64,000 nt of DNA from Flavobacteria bacterium BAL38 (GTDB lineage: Bacteria; Bacteroidota; Bacteroidia; Flavobacteriales; Flavobacteriaceae), in NCBI GenBank assembly GCA_000169355.1, contig AAXX01000004.1, positions 62,001-126,000 of the forward strand, given 5' to 3'. A model generated the notes under the pieces. It saw only the letters and a list, made by a program, of their open reading frames with translations, did no database searches and was not told the origin of the DNA. Made by a program: the position numbers and the translations under genes. Below, piece by piece: positions 46,490 to 57,075 of the stretch (its first letter is position 1; each line of letters begins with the position of its first letter).

Positions 46490-47221
46490 TTATTGAACTA
46501 CAATAGTTACTGTAGCTGTATTTCTTCCAAAATTATATTCACTAGCTGATGCAGTGCTATTATAAATATAACCAGAACCTGAATAAATTTTATCACCTAT
46601 TCTGGTGCCTAATAACGTTACTACATAGGTTCCAGGGGTAGTAAATTTATAGGAATAAGTCAAATTATATCTGTTTATAGCTACACCAGTAGAAAATCCA
46701 CCCGGTGGAGTTAATAATACACTTAAATTTGTAAAATAAGTAACTACTAGGTTTTGGCAATTAGCAAAAGTTTTGAGTGTTGGCATTAACTCTCTAATTC
46801 TAATTGCTGCTGTATCTTTATAATACGATTTTTCTACTAAGTTCTGTAAGCCAGTAATTATAACATTAGCATTAAGTGGTGTATTGGGATTTGTAATATT
46901 ATAAGCTGCAATTTCAGTAGTCAAAATAGGAATCCAAATATCTAACTTGGCTTGTGTTAGCACATAACTTTCATCATCAATTGTTCTACCACCTGTAATT
47001 ACTAAATAACTTTTTGTAAAATCGTGACTGGCATCTCCTGTATAAACAACATAGGTTTCGGCATTACCAGACATTTTGAAGGTTACAGTTGAATCTACAG
47101 CTACTGTTGTTTTATCAGCTTCTATAGTAACCCATGTGTCTAAATCATCTTTTTCACAGGAAGCGAATAAGAACAAAATCGATAAAAGCTTTAAAATACT
47201 TATTGAATATTTTGTTTTCAT
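46490..47221 (-). CDS. PUL lipoprotein (third gene of SusCD operon), beta-rich
   Basis: This 243-residue protein has a lipoprotein signal peptide (LLSILFLFASCEKDD) and an N-terminal PKD-like segment (DTWVTIEADKTTVAVDSTVTF) and a C-terminal beta-rich segment (YNLTYSYKFTTPGTYVVTLLG). It resembles the surface glycan-binding (SusE-position) lipoproteins that follow SusD genes, but I do not recognise a specific family. It is encoded 18 nt after SusD and ends at a bidirectional terminator. Confidence 0.75.
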   Translation of the reverse strand: MKTKYSISILKLLSILFLFASCEKDDLDTWVTIEADKTTVAVDSTVTFKMSGNAETYVVYTGDASHDFTKSYLVITGGRTIDDESYVLTQAKLDIWIPILTTEIAAYNITNPNTPLNANVIITGLQNLVEKSYYKDTAAIRIRELMPTLKTFANCQNLVVTYFTNLSVLLTPPGGFSTGVAINRYNLTYSYKFTTPGTYVVTLLGTRIGDKIYSGSGYIYNSTASASEYNFGRNTATVTIVVQ

Positions 47222-47239
47222 ACTATTTATTTTTTTTAA

Positions 47240-48988
47240 TTAATTATATCCAGGATTATTTGGACCTATAGATGGATTTGCCAGTCTCTCAGCATTTGGT
47301 ATTGGAAGTAACATATGAAAATCTTGAACATTGGAAGTAATTTTATTCCATTCTTCAGTTTGTCCATTATTTCCGGAGCTATTTCCAATCCAATATCTTT
47401 TCCATAAAATTGTTGTAGTTGAAGGCGGTTGTGTAATTCCAGGTAGAGGAGGCCATTGAACTACAGGTACTTCTAATGACTTCGCATTCATTTTATTAAT
47501 CATATTTCGCAAAGTAGTCTTTAGGGAACCCCAACGGACTAAATCAAACCATCTTTTTCCTTCTTGACTTAACTCTCTACTTCGCTCATAGAAGATATAA
47601 TCTCTAAAAGCAGCTTGAGATGAAACCAAAGGATTTGAAAGAGTTAAATTGGCTAAACCAATAGAGTTTTGTAGAATCAAGGTACGTGGTAAAACATCAG
47701 CGTGAACCCCTGATGCATTAACATTTCTAGCCCTACCTCTAAGTTGGTTTAAAGCATCTATAGCCGGTTGTGTTGGTCCATTTATTTCGTTTGTTGCCTC
47801 AGCATATATTAATAATACTTCTGCATATCTAAATATTGGCCAGTTTACATCGTAATCATTTGTTTGAATTGCGTAGCCAGGACTACGAACCGGATATCGT
47901 CTAAATTTTGCAGCAGAAACAGGTTCTTTATCGACAGCACTCAATCTTCTAAACTTACCGGTAGCGGAAACTATTTTAATTCTCGCATCTGTCCATTGCA
48001 ATCGAACACTATCTGCTTCATCATAATAATATTGGTGATACGGATTCGCTCGTATTGCTCCTTGCGAACCACCAGCGGATAAATTATCGATTCCTGAAGC
48101 ATCTGAGGGAATCCCCATATTTAGACCAATTGTATTTCCTACCCCTAATCCTGGGGATTTAAATTGTACATCAAAAACAATTTCATCATTATTTTTATTT
48201 TGCACTATAAACGCATCTGGAAAATAAGGACACAACGAATATCTATTTGCATCTATTACTTCTTTAGAATATCTGGCTGCAAAAGTAAAATCTGCTATAC
48301 CATCTCCGGTATTATTTCTTCTAGCCATACTACCCCTTGTAAGATAGACGCTAGCTAATAAAGTTTTAGCTGCATCTTGCGTAGCATGTCCTGCTAAAAA
48401 TGCGTTTTTTACTTTTAAATGTACAACGCCATATTCAAGATCTTCAATTATATTTTCATATATAGTAGCAACAGAAGTTCTAGGAATATTTAGATCAGAA
48501 AATGAAGTCGTTTCTGCCTCTTTGTAAGGTACATCACCAAAGTAACGTATTAAATTAAAGTACAATAACGCCCTAATGAATTTTGCTTCTGCCACTAGAG
48601 TATTTCTTTCATCAACATCCATATCAATACTTGGAATTCTTGTTATCGACAAATTAGCTCGATTTATTCCCTTATAATGATCTCTCCAAATAGGCAAAAT
48701 TACTTCAACGTTGTCGGCTGTGAAATTGAATGTGTTTAATCCCGAAAGCGGTACTTTAGATCCTGCGTTATGTTCATCTGTAGAAAAAAGACTTTGACTC
48801 TTTCCATATACTCCTTCTAGATGCAACGAACTATATACACCTACAATTGCAGCTATGGCATCGGCTTCTGTTTTGAATGAATTTTCAATTGAAAGATCTG
48901 AAACTGGAACTTCATCTAATAAGTCGCTACATCCTACAAAACCTGAAACCAATACAACAAGAAATAAATATTTGATTTTATTTTTCAT
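47240..48988 (-). CDS. SusD/RagB-family nutrient-binding outer-membrane lipoprotein
   Basis: This 582-residue lipoprotein (lipobox LVSGFVGCSDLLDE) has the SusD hallmarks: TPR-like helices, LTIRIPSIDMD-type N-terminal motifs, FIRALLYFNLIRYFGDVPY, and a C-terminal FYERSRELSQEGKRWFDLVRWG. It caps the SusC barrel and binds the oligosaccharide at the cell surface. I chose ATG 48988, which begins the signal peptide; an in-frame ATG at 49060 would overlap the SusC gene. It lies 16 nt downstream of SusC. Confidence 0.96.
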   Translation of the reverse strand: MKNKIKYLFLVVLVSGFVGCSDLLDEVPVSDLSIENSFKTEADAIAAIVGVYSSLHLEGVYGKSQSLFSTDEHNAGSKVPLSGLNTFNFTADNVEVILPIWRDHYKGINRANLSITRIPSIDMDVDERNTLVAEAKFIRALLYFNLIRYFGDVPYKEAETTSFSDLNIPRTSVATIYENIIEDLEYGVVHLKVKNAFLAGHATQDAAKTLLASVYLTRGSMARRNNTGDGIADFTFAARYSKEVIDANRYSLCPYFPDAFIVQNKNNDEIVFDVQFKSPGLGVGNTIGLNMGIPSDASGIDNLSAGGSQGAIRANPYHQYYYDEADSVRLQWTDARIKIVSATGKFRRLSAVDKEPVSAAKFRRYPVRSPGYAIQTNDYDVNWPIFRYAEVLLIYAEATNEINGPTQPAIDALNQLRGRARNVNASGVHADVLPRTLILQNSIGLANLTLSNPLVSSQAAFRDYIFYERSRELSQEGKRWFDLVRWGSLKTTLRNMINKMNAKSLEVPVVQWPPLPGITQPPSTTTILWKRYWIGNSSGNNGQTEEWNKITSNVQDFHMLLPIPNAERLANPSIGPNNPGYN

Positions 48989-49004
48989 TTTTTTATTTTT
49001 TAGA

Positions 49005-52000
49005 TTAAAAATTAAGTGAAAGACCCAATGTAATGGAGGTGCTACGAGGATAACTACCAAGATCTACACCTCCTCCAACTCTACCAGCTGTTCCTCCTAT
49101 TGCATTAACTTCTGGATCAAACCAAGAATATCTAGTAAGCATAAAGGGATTGTTTATCCTGGCAAACAGTCTAAATTTATTTAAATTTAAATTTTCTACG
49201 ATTGATTTAGGCATTGCATATCCTAATGTTATGAAATCACATTTTAAAAAAGAGCCATCTTCCACATAAGCACTTCGAAATAAAGACGAATAAGCTCCAT
49301 TACCATTTTCACCATGAAAAGTACCGGTAGGATTATAGGCTGCACTATAAGAATTATCGGACATAGATTTTAATGTATTCCAATTATTAATACCTCCCTT
49401 ATCTAAATTTCCAATATTTCCATTTATTACGTCATTACCATAAGAAAAGCGTAAAAAGAAACTAAAGTCAAAATTTTTATAAGTAAATTCATTATTCAAA
49501 CCTCCAATAAAATCTGGATTTGTATTAGCAATTGGCACTTTGTCATAAGTATTAATTATACCATCTCCATTGACATCATAAATTTTTACTTGTCCGTTAT
49601 TAAAATCATCTTCAATTAAAACATCTTGTAAAGGGCTATTTGCCGCTTCTGTTTGATTGTTAATAATTTGATCTTCAATGTATCCATAATAAATACCAGT
49701 TGATTGTCCTACACGAATTAATATTTCATTCATGAATTTACTTGGAAAAATATTAGCATTAAAAAAAAATTCATCCTTATCCCCTAAATTTAGCACCTTA
49801 TTTCTATTTATTGAAAAAGTAAAATCAGATCTCCATTTAAAATCGCTATTATCAATATTGATTGAATTAACGGTTAATTCAAAACCTTTATTACTAAAAG
49901 ATCCAATATTTTTTAAAGCAGTTTCATATCCAGAGGACAAAGGCACTTGAACTTCTAACAATAAATCGGTTGTTTTTTTAGAATAAACTTCAGCAGTAAT
50001 GTTTAAACGATTTTTAAAAAAACCTAAATCAATACCTAAATTGGATTGCGCAGTAGTTTCCCACTTCAAGTCAGGATTAGCTACATGGAGCGGTACTACT
50101 CCGGTATAAAATACATCATTAAATACATAATTTCCAGGCTCTAATAAATATAACGAGCTGTAGGCTGGTATCTGGTTGTTACCAGTTACTCCATAAGATG
50201 CTCTCAGCTTAAAATTATCAAAAATATTCATATTTTTTATAAATGATTCCTCCGATACTGTCCATCCTAAAGCAACAGAAGGAAAATAACCCCACTTATT
50301 CTCTTTCCCAAATTTTGATGAACCGTCTGCTCTAATGGAAGCAGTTAAAAGGTATTTATTATTATAACCATAAGCCAGTCTTCCTAAAAAAGACATTAAG
50401 TTATCTTTTGCTATATTATTTCTAGGTAAAGTTGGTATAGTTGCACTTGACAAATCATTAAAACCATTTGTTTGATTACTAAAACCTGTTGCTCCTCCAG
50501 TGAATATACTTTTTAGATTATCTGAAAATTCTCCAACTGCAGTAGCATTAATATCGTGATTATCTATTACTTTCTTATAACTTAATCGAGTTTCAAATAC
50601 TTGATTTATAGCTTCAATTTTTTCAAATTCTGCTATTCCATTTTGCCGATATCCTTTCAATACAGTTGAGGGTAAAAATATTTGGTTATTAATATACCCG
50701 CGATTAAAACCATAACTAGTATAAAAAGTCAAATTACTATGTAATTTTGTTTCATAAAATAGATTTCCTATAATTCTACTACTTTGAGTTTCATTTTTCA
50801 CATCTTTTAGATAAGTAATAACATTTTCATTGTCTCCAGTATCAGTTTCTTGATCAATATCAATAGCTCCGAGTTGAAAATTAATAGGCTGAAATGGATT
50901 GGTTGAAAAAATCTTTTTAAAAATGCCATCGGCATCTTTATCAAGACTTCTTCCAATATTTTTAGAAAACGCCAATTTAATATTTGTTCCAATTTTAGTG
51001 TTTTTACCAATAGATTGAACTAAGTTAGAATTTAAATTATATCTTTTAAAATTAGTATAAATAACCACACCTTCTTGATCTAAAAAATTTCCTGAAATTT
51101 GATAATTTAATCCTTCTTTAGTTCCCCCACCAATGCTAAGATCCATCCTCCGTGTTGAAGCAAGCTGAGTTGCCTCTTTTGCCCAATCTACCCCACGTTC
51201 ATTTGCATCTTTTTTTTCTTGCCACGTGCTGCTGAAATTCCCAGTGTCATCAGACATTAAATAATTAATTTTATCTTCAATTATTTGTCTATCGAGGTAC
51301 TCTAAATCAGTAAGTACCCTAGGAAATTTTGATACAAAAGAGGTACCTGAACTTAATGTTGCAGTAATTACGGGCTTTCCTACCTTTCCTAATTTTGTTG
51401 TGATAATAATTACTCCATTCGATCCTCTTGCACCGTAGATAGCTGTAGCAGATGCGTCTTTTAAAACTTCGATAGACTTGATTTGACCTGGATCTAAATC
51501 AGATAATGGATTTGATGACACATTATCATCTGGAATAATTGGGAAATTATCAATTACATATAAAGGCTGATTGCCGCTAGTAAGTGAACTACCACCACGG
51601 ATAATTGCCCTTACACCTGATCCTAAACCATTATCATTTTGTGTTATTTGAAGACCTGCTACACGACCTGAAAAAGCCGTTTGAAGATCTATTGGATCTC
51701 CTTTTTCTATACTCGTTGCTCTTATAGATGAAACTGCTCCTGTTAAATCCTTTTTCTTGACAGTACCATAACCGATTACTACAACTTCATTCAAAACTTC
51801 ATTTAATTCTCCAAGAACAATTTTTATAAAATTTCCCTGTATTTTGACTTCTTTTTTATCAAAGCCTAAACTTGAAACAATTAAGACGTCACCGAATTTT
51901 GCGTTTATTTTAAAACCCCCTTCAAAATCGGTTAAAACCCCTGTTTTAGTTCCTTTGACAACTACATGAGCTCCTATCAAGGGCAAACCTTTATCATCAT

Positions 52001-52082
52001 TAACAACTCCTTCAATCGTATTTTGGGAAAACGAGGTTAAGAAAGATGTTAAAAAAATAATTGTTAATAATTTAAATTTCAT
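49005..52082 (-). CDS. SusC/RagA-family TonB-dependent receptor
   Basis: This 1025-residue outer-membrane transporter has a signal peptide (to TSFSQ), a carboxypeptidase-D-like N-terminal domain (IEGVVNDDKGLPLIGAHVVVKGT), a TonB-box-like VVIGYGTVKKKDLTGAVSS, a plug with the SusC motif SIEVLKDASATAIYGARGSNGVIIITT and a 22-strand barrel ending ITLGLSLNF. It imports oligosaccharides with the SusD protein. It is transcribed with the two downstream lipoprotein genes. Upstream lie 22-bp-period repeats that may bind the HTCS. Confidence 0.97.
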   Translation of the reverse strand: MKFKLLTIIFLTSFLTSFSQNTIEGVVNDDKGLPLIGAHVVVKGTKTGVLTDFEGGFKINAKFGDVLIVSSLGFDKKEVKIQGNFIKIVLGELNEVLNEVVVIGYGTVKKKDLTGAVSSIRATSIEKGDPIDLQTAFSGRVAGLQITQNDNGLGSGVRAIIRGGSSLTSGNQPLYVIDNFPIIPDDNVSSNPLSDLDPGQIKSIEVLKDASATAIYGARGSNGVIIITTKLGKVGKPVITATLSSGTSFVSKFPRVLTDLEYLDRQIIEDKINYLMSDDTGNFSSTWQEKKDANERGVDWAKEATQLASTRRMDLSIGGGTKEGLNYQISGNFLDQEGVVIYTNFKRYNLNSNLVQSIGKNTKIGTNIKLAFSKNIGRSLDKDADGIFKKIFSTNPFQPINFQLGAIDIDQETDTGDNENVITYLKDVKNETQSSRIIGNLFYETKLHSNLTFYTSYGFNRGYINNQIFLPSTVLKGYRQNGIAEFEKIEAINQVFETRLSYKKVIDNHDINATAVGEFSDNLKSIFTGGATGFSNQTNGFNDLSSATIPTLPRNNIAKDNLMSFLGRLAYGYNNKYLLTASIRADGSSKFGKENKWGYFPSVALGWTVSEESFIKNMNIFDNFKLRASYGVTGNNQIPAYSSLYLLEPGNYVFNDVFYTGVVPLHVANPDLKWETTAQSNLGIDLGFFKNRLNITAEVYSKKTTDLLLEVQVPLSSGYETALKNIGSFSNKGFELTVNSINIDNSDFKWRSDFTFSINRNKVLNLGDKDEFFFNANIFPSKFMNEILIRVGQSTGIYYGYIEDQIINNQTEAANSPLQDVLIEDDFNNGQVKIYDVNGDGIINTYDKVPIANTNPDFIGGLNNEFTYKNFDFSFFLRFSYGNDVINGNIGNLDKGGINNWNTLKSMSDNSYSAAYNPTGTFHGENGNGAYSSLFRSAYVEDGSFLKCDFITLGYAMPKSIVENLNLNKFRLFARINNPFMLTRYSWFDPEVNAIGGTAGRVGGGVDLGSYPRSTSITLGLSLNF

Positions 52083-52250
52083 ATTTTTTGGTTCATTAAT
52101 AAGTTGTTTTTTTAAACAAATTTGAATAAATATTAATTTAAATACTGTAAAAATAAATTTTACAAAAGTTAAATTTAAATTTTATTCCATATAAATAATT
52201 AGTTACTATATCAAAATTAAACTTTAAAGACGATTTATGGTAGTACAAAA

Positions 52251-52277
52251 GTCTCTTTTATAGTGTGAATTCGTCTC
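52251..52277 (-). promoter_or_regulatory. 22-bp-period GAGAC direct repeat upstream of SusC
   Basis: On the minus strand GAGAC occurs at 52277-52273 and 52255-52251, exactly 22 bp apart, each followed by a (C)TA-rich element (CACTATAA; CTACCATAA). The site lies ~170 bp upstream of the SusC start. Similar repeats occur upstream of 56789 and 61335. 52083-52388 otherwise has no gene. Confidence 0.55.
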
Positions 52278-52388
52278 AATTAAAACACACTTTGATTTAT
52301 TTGAATTTGATTAGTCATGTACAACCCCAAAATACAATTATGTCAATAGGGAAATATTTATTAAATAATTGACTATTTTCCAAAAAAA

Positions 52389-52410
52389 AACTTCCAGTTT
52401 CCTAGAAGTT
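52389..52410 (-). terminator. Terminator after the small Spy/CpxP-like gene
   Basis: On the minus strand AACTTCTAG pairs with CTGGAAGTT (one G-U), followed by a nine-T run (52390-52382). Confidence 0.8.
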
Positions 52411-52437
52411 TATTTATTTATTTGAAATATTTGGTCT

Positions 52438-52758
52438 TTACTCTTTACCTTCTTTTTTTTCTTCAGCTTTAGCTTTTTGAATTTCTAGCTGTGCAGGTGT
52501 TAATACTTCTTTAACTTTTTTATTAAGTTCTTTGATTTTTACTTTATTTGTATCAGCATGATCTGGATTTTCCTTGCTGTCTTTTCTCAATGCAGATTGT
52601 TCTTCAAGAATTGGTTTTAAAAGAGCTTGTTGATCTGTTGTTAAAGATAATTCTGTTGTCATTTTTTGCAACATTTTATCAGCACCACCTTTTTTAGAAT
52701 CTTGAGCAAATCCGCTTAAACTTGCAGTCAATAAAACTGCGAAAATTAATTTTTTCAT
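52438..52758 (-). CDS. Small periplasmic Spy/CpxP-like protein
   Basis: This 106-residue protein has a signal peptide (MKKLIFAVLLTASLSGFAQ) and a charged helical body with LSLTTDQQALLKPILEEQSAL and VLTPAQLEIQ, as in LTxxQ-repeat proteins related to Spy/CpxP periplasmic stress proteins. The tail is Lys/Glu-rich (KAEEKKEGKE). It lies between the SusC operon and an enzyme gene and has its own terminator. Function in this locus is unknown; it may be a bystander. Confidence 0.7.
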   Translation of the reverse strand: MKKLIFAVLLTASLSGFAQDSKKGGADKMLQKMTTELSLTTDQQALLKPILEEQSALRKDSKENPDHADTNKVKIKELNKKVKEVLTPAQLEIQKAKAEEKKEGKE

Positions 52759-52866
52759 TTTTATATTTGTTTTAAAGTTAAAAATTTTAGACTTTCAATA
52801 AATAAAAAGGTTTAATCCTTTCATAAATTAAAAAAAGCTATTGCATTGTTTTTATTATTACTGCTG

Positions 52867-54870
52867 TTATTCTTTTATTATTTTTTTGGTGAAAATTCTT
52901 TTTTTCTCTTTAAGAAATACAATATAATACGTCCCTTTTTCTATATTTAGTAGGCTAAGTGAATTGTTTTCTGGTTTATTGACGTTTGAAACTATTTGCC
53001 CTATTGAATTATAGATAATAATTTCATCTGAAACAATTTTTTTATCCCAATAAAGCATAGACGATGTTGGGTTTGGGAAAATTAATGTTTCAGCGTTTTC
53101 AGAATTATAATCAATAGAAGATAAGGAACCTGTTCGGGTAATATCTATCTCAATGCCATGAAAGATATCATCAATACTATCTGTATTTACTAACATAAAA
53201 TCAGAACCAAAAACTCCATTTTGGGTAATAATTGGATTTTGTATGGTTACGTTAGTTGTTTTCCATTGATTATCTCCAATACCTGTTATATTTATGGCAG
53301 TTTGCAAGCCTGATGAGTTATAATATTTTAATGCCCAAGTCGAATTTATATTTTTATCAAGCCACGTAATTTTAAATGTTAAACTAGCTGGATCTGAAAG
53401 AGAAAACACATCGGAATGGAATTTAAAATACATTGTATTTTTGCCACTACTGTTTTGAAAAGATCGCGCAAAACGATCGTATTTAGATGAATTTGAATTA
53501 ATAACGCCTCTAACTCTGAAGAGACCAATTGAAGTTAAATCTGGATTTATTTGAGTTATCCATCTTTCGTAATTCCCTTCTTCAATATTCCAACCTGCAT
53601 CATTATACCCTGTTTGCTGATCACGCTGATAAACTTGTCCTTGAGTGGCCGCAAACACATGATCCATTTGTGCACCTCTGGCTGAATAAGCATTACATAT
53701 TGCGGTATAACGAGCTTGATTTGATTGGTTGGCAGCACCATAAAGACTTACAGGAAATTTAACTGTGTTTTGAGAATTTAATCCTTCATGGAAAATGGAA
53801 TAAGCTGCATCAGCAGTTCTTGGATATACTTGTTTGCAATATTTATTAAACATCTTAAAAACATCATGTAATTCTGGTTTTGTTTGGGCTTGAACTAAAG
53901 CGCTTTCAGTAACTAGCCAAACCGAAAGACCTGTATTTAACCCACTTAAAGCACCCCAATAAAAGCCTAGTGGAACATTAATTTGGTAATATGGTTTAGT
54001 CCATGTTTGATCCATTTCGGCAGCAGAAAACAAATGTAATCCTTGTGGATTAACCAGATATGGTGTCCAAGTAGTTTTGAAATCTAATTCGTCTGAAAGA
54101 TGATGTCCCCTTGCATAAGCCCCACCCTTGGTACCAAATCCATAAGTAACATAATTAGTTACCCATTGCCATTCTGAGGGTTCGTCAACAGGATCAATAT
54201 TGTTAAAAAGAAGCCCAATTTTGGTGTTACTATTCCCCGTATTAAACGTTAGTCTAAATTTTTCAAATACTTCTAAACGAAAAGTACGCCATTGATTATC
54301 GGAAATAGTATAAGAGGAATTAAGAGGCGTTCCCTTATACGCAACTTCATCACCTGTGCATCCCGTTTTTACCTGAACATAAGCAATTTTACTGAATAAG
54401 TTTGAAGGAAGTGTTCGTAAGAAATTACCGAAACTTTCTATCATATTGAAATAATACGTTTTATAATCGATATCTAAATAATAAGGATATTGAGTCCAAT
54501 TTGGATGTTGTGTGTCATTAGTAGCCACACTCGGCACACCATTAGCGTAAATCCAAGCTGGGGCATCAGGACCAACTCCTACACTTATGTTTACCATCTG
54601 ATTGTTAGTGTAAGCTGCTTGTAATATAGTTTGAATCTCAGACCAATCGTATTGATTTGTGTTATTTGGTTGCACATCTTCCCAGTTTACATCGGCGCTT
54701 TTGCCTTTTAAATAGTTGTAATCAGTATCAACTGAAATGTCATAGCCATTTGATCTGTCCCAAACGCCATAGGAATTAACTGGTAAAATGGCCGTTTGAG
54801 CATGTAAAGAAAGCGTACAGATTATAAATGGAATTATATTTAATAAATAGTTTTTAACTTGTTTTTTCAT
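52867..54870 (-). CDS. Secreted TIM-barrel-like glycoside hydrolase with T9SS domain, family uncertain (paralog 2)
   Basis: This 667-residue protein has a signal peptide (to TLSLHAQ), then the same motif series as paralog 1: SYGVWDRSNG, NTNQYDWSEI, GVGPDAPAWIYANG, YVQVKTGCTGDEVAYKGT, LHLFSAAEMDQTW, YWGALSGLNTGLSVW. Both candidate catalytic Glu are present. It alone among the four paralogs ends with a type A T9SS sorting domain (LIFPNPTSSMLYW to KKIIKE), so it is probably exported to the surface. Likely substrate is the same glycan as the neighbours. Family not assigned. Confidence 0.72.
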   Translation of the reverse strand: MKKQVKNYLLNIIPFIICTLSLHAQTAILPVNSYGVWDRSNGYDISVDTDYNYLKGKSADVNWEDVQPNNTNQYDWSEIQTILQAAYTNNQMVNISVGVGPDAPAWIYANGVPSVATNDTQHPNWTQYPYYLDIDYKTYYFNMIESFGNFLRTLPSNLFSKIAYVQVKTGCTGDEVAYKGTPLNSSYTISDNQWRTFRLEVFEKFRLTFNTGNSNTKIGLLFNNIDPVDEPSEWQWVTNYVTYGFGTKGGAYARGHHLSDELDFKTTWTPYLVNPQGLHLFSAAEMDQTWTKPYYQINVPLGFYWGALSGLNTGLSVWLVTESALVQAQTKPELHDVFKMFNKYCKQVYPRTADAAYSIFHEGLNSQNTVKFPVSLYGAANQSNQARYTAICNAYSARGAQMDHVFAATQGQVYQRDQQTGYNDAGWNIEEGNYERWITQINPDLTSIGLFRVRGVINSNSSKYDRFARSFQNSSGKNTMYFKFHSDVFSLSDPASLTFKITWLDKNINSTWALKYYNSSGLQTAINITGIGDNQWKTTNVTIQNPIITQNGVFGSDFMLVNTDSIDDIFHGIEIDITRTGSLSSIDYNSENAETLIFPNPTSSMLYWDKKIVSDEIIIYNSIGQIVSNVNKPENNSLSLLNIEKGTYYIVFLKEKKRIFTKKIIKE

Positions 54871-54938
54871 TTAGATATAATTTAAGCCAACTTATTAAGA
54901 AAGATGTAGACGCATAGACTTATTTAATATTAAATATC

Positions 54939-56789
54939 TTATAACGATTTCATGTTCTCGCATAGTTCATCAAATGATTTTTTTCCTTCGTATTTTATGA
55001 TTTGAGAATGACGACCTTCTAAAAGCAAAGGACTTGTTTTTCCATATGCTTTCAATTCATATTCTTTAGGTTTATCACCCCAATTGAAAACCCCAAGATA
55101 AATATCCTTATCCTTTCGGGCAATTATCAACTCGAACCCATCCTGTTTATTAGTTCCATGTTCCCAAAAATCCAACGGCACGGTTTCTTCCATCGCAGGA
55201 AACTCAAAAACTTCTTTCACTAATGCTTTACGTTCTGGGCGAAGTATCATTAAATTATCACTTTGTAATCGGGCAGTGCCGTATAGCATATTAAAATCGG
55301 CCCACATTTGAGCTTCATTCATTGTCATACTGTGTCCGTGTTTTGTATCTTCTTGAGACACTGTTGCGTCTTCGTCTATGGCTTCGCGGAAAACAAGGTA
55401 ATCAGCATCGCCATTGAAAACTTTACCGCTCAGATAAAAGTTACTTAAATTACCTAAACAACGCTCAGGAAAAGCTTGGAAGATAGGATTGATGTCGCCA
55501 CCAGTTCGCATACCGTCTACAAACCCAATAGTTGGTCCAAAAACAGCAGAACAGCCTAAGAAATAGATATCATCTCCCATGGCTTCCCGCATGGTTTTCA
55601 TTCCCAAACGAAAACGTTCTACCCCTGTGATTGTAGGGTCGTAGGCTTTGAAACTTTTAACATGTTTGTTCCTAAGTTTGGTGTCTTTCTCGAGGCCGTA
55701 ACGCATAAAATCCACCTTGAAATAACGAATTCCCCAATTATCCTTCATGTTTTTTATGCAATCTGCGATATGTGCTCTTGCTCCTGGATGGGAGTAATCG
55801 AAGTAAATATAATGCATGACTTTGTCTGCTTTTTTATTCTCTTCGACCACCAACTTTCCATCTTGATCATGAAGGAAGTACTCTGGATGTGCTTTATATA
55901 TTTCAGATGCTTCATCACCTCTAAATCCATCAAAATGTATTCCAGGAGTTTTTCCTTCGGCCTTAATTCGGCTAACAATATCCTTGATTCCGCCAGGTAA
56001 AAGACCCGAGTTTATAGATTTATAATCTCCTCGTTCGGTCCACCATCCACCATCAATTTGAATCATATTTGCCTCTGGAGCCAATTTATTCAATTGGTCC
56101 ATATTACCATAAATATCTTTTGGAGTGAATACTCTGCCATAATAATCCCAAGTTGCCCAACCTTTAAAATCGGCGGGCTTAAGTTTGGTAATTTTATTTT
56201 CTGCAGCAATCGCTGTTCCAAATTGATCAAGTAATTCAAGCCAGTTGGTAGCGCGTCTAAGTACGATTTGTTCGTATTGTATGGTCTGGCCTGGTTTTAA
56301 TTGTTTGCCTTCACCGTCAGACCATACTTCGAAAGCTCCTTGTTTTAATGTGAAATTCGGCATAAATATTCTCCAAGAAGTTGCACCTGCAAATAAATAT
56401 TGACCGTCAGATAATCGTAACATTTCATACATATTACTCGAACTACGATTGGTTTGACTGCCTATCTTCTGTATAAGCAAAGGTGTGCGACCCATACAAC
56501 TTGCTCCAAAAACTACATCCAAGTTGTCGGATAACTGCGCTTCAATCGGAATGCTTACAGTAATTTTTTGTATTGTAATTGGTTTATCGCTATTATTAGA
56601 TAGCGATATAGTTAACCGTTGAAAACCATTCTCAATTTCTTTTAAGTTTTTGGTAGTTGATACTGTTCCGTTAGCATTAACATCAACCTTAATGTCTTTC
56701 CATGGCTGAGTGGTTCCGGCAAAAGACATTAAACCGTTTAAAAATACTATCGAAAGTATTGTAACTGTTTTTTTAATTTTCTTTGTCAT
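54939..56789 (-). CDS. GH36/GH27-like alpha-galactosidase
   Basis: This 616-residue secreted enzyme has an N-terminal beta-sandwich and a TIM barrel with clan GH-D signatures: GWATWDYYGRVFTPKD, IQIDGGWW, the nucleophile Asp in IRYFKVDFM and the acid/base Asp region DGMRTGGDINP. A C-terminal beta domain follows (LIIARKDKDIYLGVFNWGDK). Expected activity is removal of terminal alpha-linked galactose (or a related sugar) from the polysaccharide or its oligosaccharides. It lies between two of the uncertain hydrolase paralogs, and the galactose mutarotase at 40662 fits the same product. Confidence 0.85.
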   Translation of the reverse strand: MTKKIKKTVTILSIVFLNGLMSFAGTTQPWKDIKVDVNANGTVSTTKNLKEIENGFQRLTISLSNNSDKPITIQKITVSIPIEAQLSDNLDVVFGASCMGRTPLLIQKIGSQTNRSSSNMYEMLRLSDGQYLFAGATSWRIFMPNFTLKQGAFEVWSDGEGKQLKPGQTIQYEQIVLRRATNWLELLDQFGTAIAAENKITKLKPADFKGWATWDYYGRVFTPKDIYGNMDQLNKLAPEANMIQIDGGWWTERGDYKSINSGLLPGGIKDIVSRIKAEGKTPGIHFDGFRGDEASEIYKAHPEYFLHDQDGKLVVEENKKADKVMHYIYFDYSHPGARAHIADCIKNMKDNWGIRYFKVDFMRYGLEKDTKLRNKHVKSFKAYDPTITGVERFRLGMKTMREAMGDDIYFLGCSAVFGPTIGFVDGMRTGGDINPIFQAFPERCLGNLSNFYLSGKVFNGDADYLVFREAIDEDATVSQEDTKHGHSMTMNEAQMWADFNMLYGTARLQSDNLMILRPERKALVKEVFEFPAMEETVPLDFWEHGTNKQDGFELIIARKDKDIYLGVFNWGDKPKEYELKAYGKTSPLLLEGRHSQIIKYEGKKSFDELCENMKSL

Positions 56790-56936
56790 TTTATTTTATG
56801 AATATGTATTTTAGTTTTAGCTTTTACCAAATCTGATTGAAAGCCCATTTTGTTTAATTTTACAAATCAAATCTTTAACCTCCTTGATTTACTCTACAAA
56901 TTTACTGTTGAACATTATTTAATATAGATGCAAATA

Positions 56937-56963
56937 GTCTCATTTTTAGTATAGATTTGTTTC
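56937..56963 (-). promoter_or_regulatory. 22-bp-period GARAC direct repeat upstream of the GH36-like gene
   Basis: On the minus strand GAAAC (56963-56959) and GAGAC (56941-56937) are exactly 22 bp apart, each followed by a CTATA-like element (AATCTATACTAA; GCATCTATATTAA). It lies 148-174 bp upstream of the ATG. The remaining 56790-57075 holds no gene. Confidence 0.55.
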
Positions 56964-57075
56964 ATTTATAGATTGAGGCCATTAAATAAATCGAAAAACA
57001 TTTTTTTTGTTAATGACAATACAAATCATGAAATAGTTATTGAAAAAATAATATTAAAATTGATTTTTACGAACT

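Noticed and set aside
46490..52082. Long 5' extensions of the SusD and neighbouring ORFs
   Set aside because: The extended N-termini overlap the upstream gene and precede clear lipoprotein signals, so internal starts were preferred.
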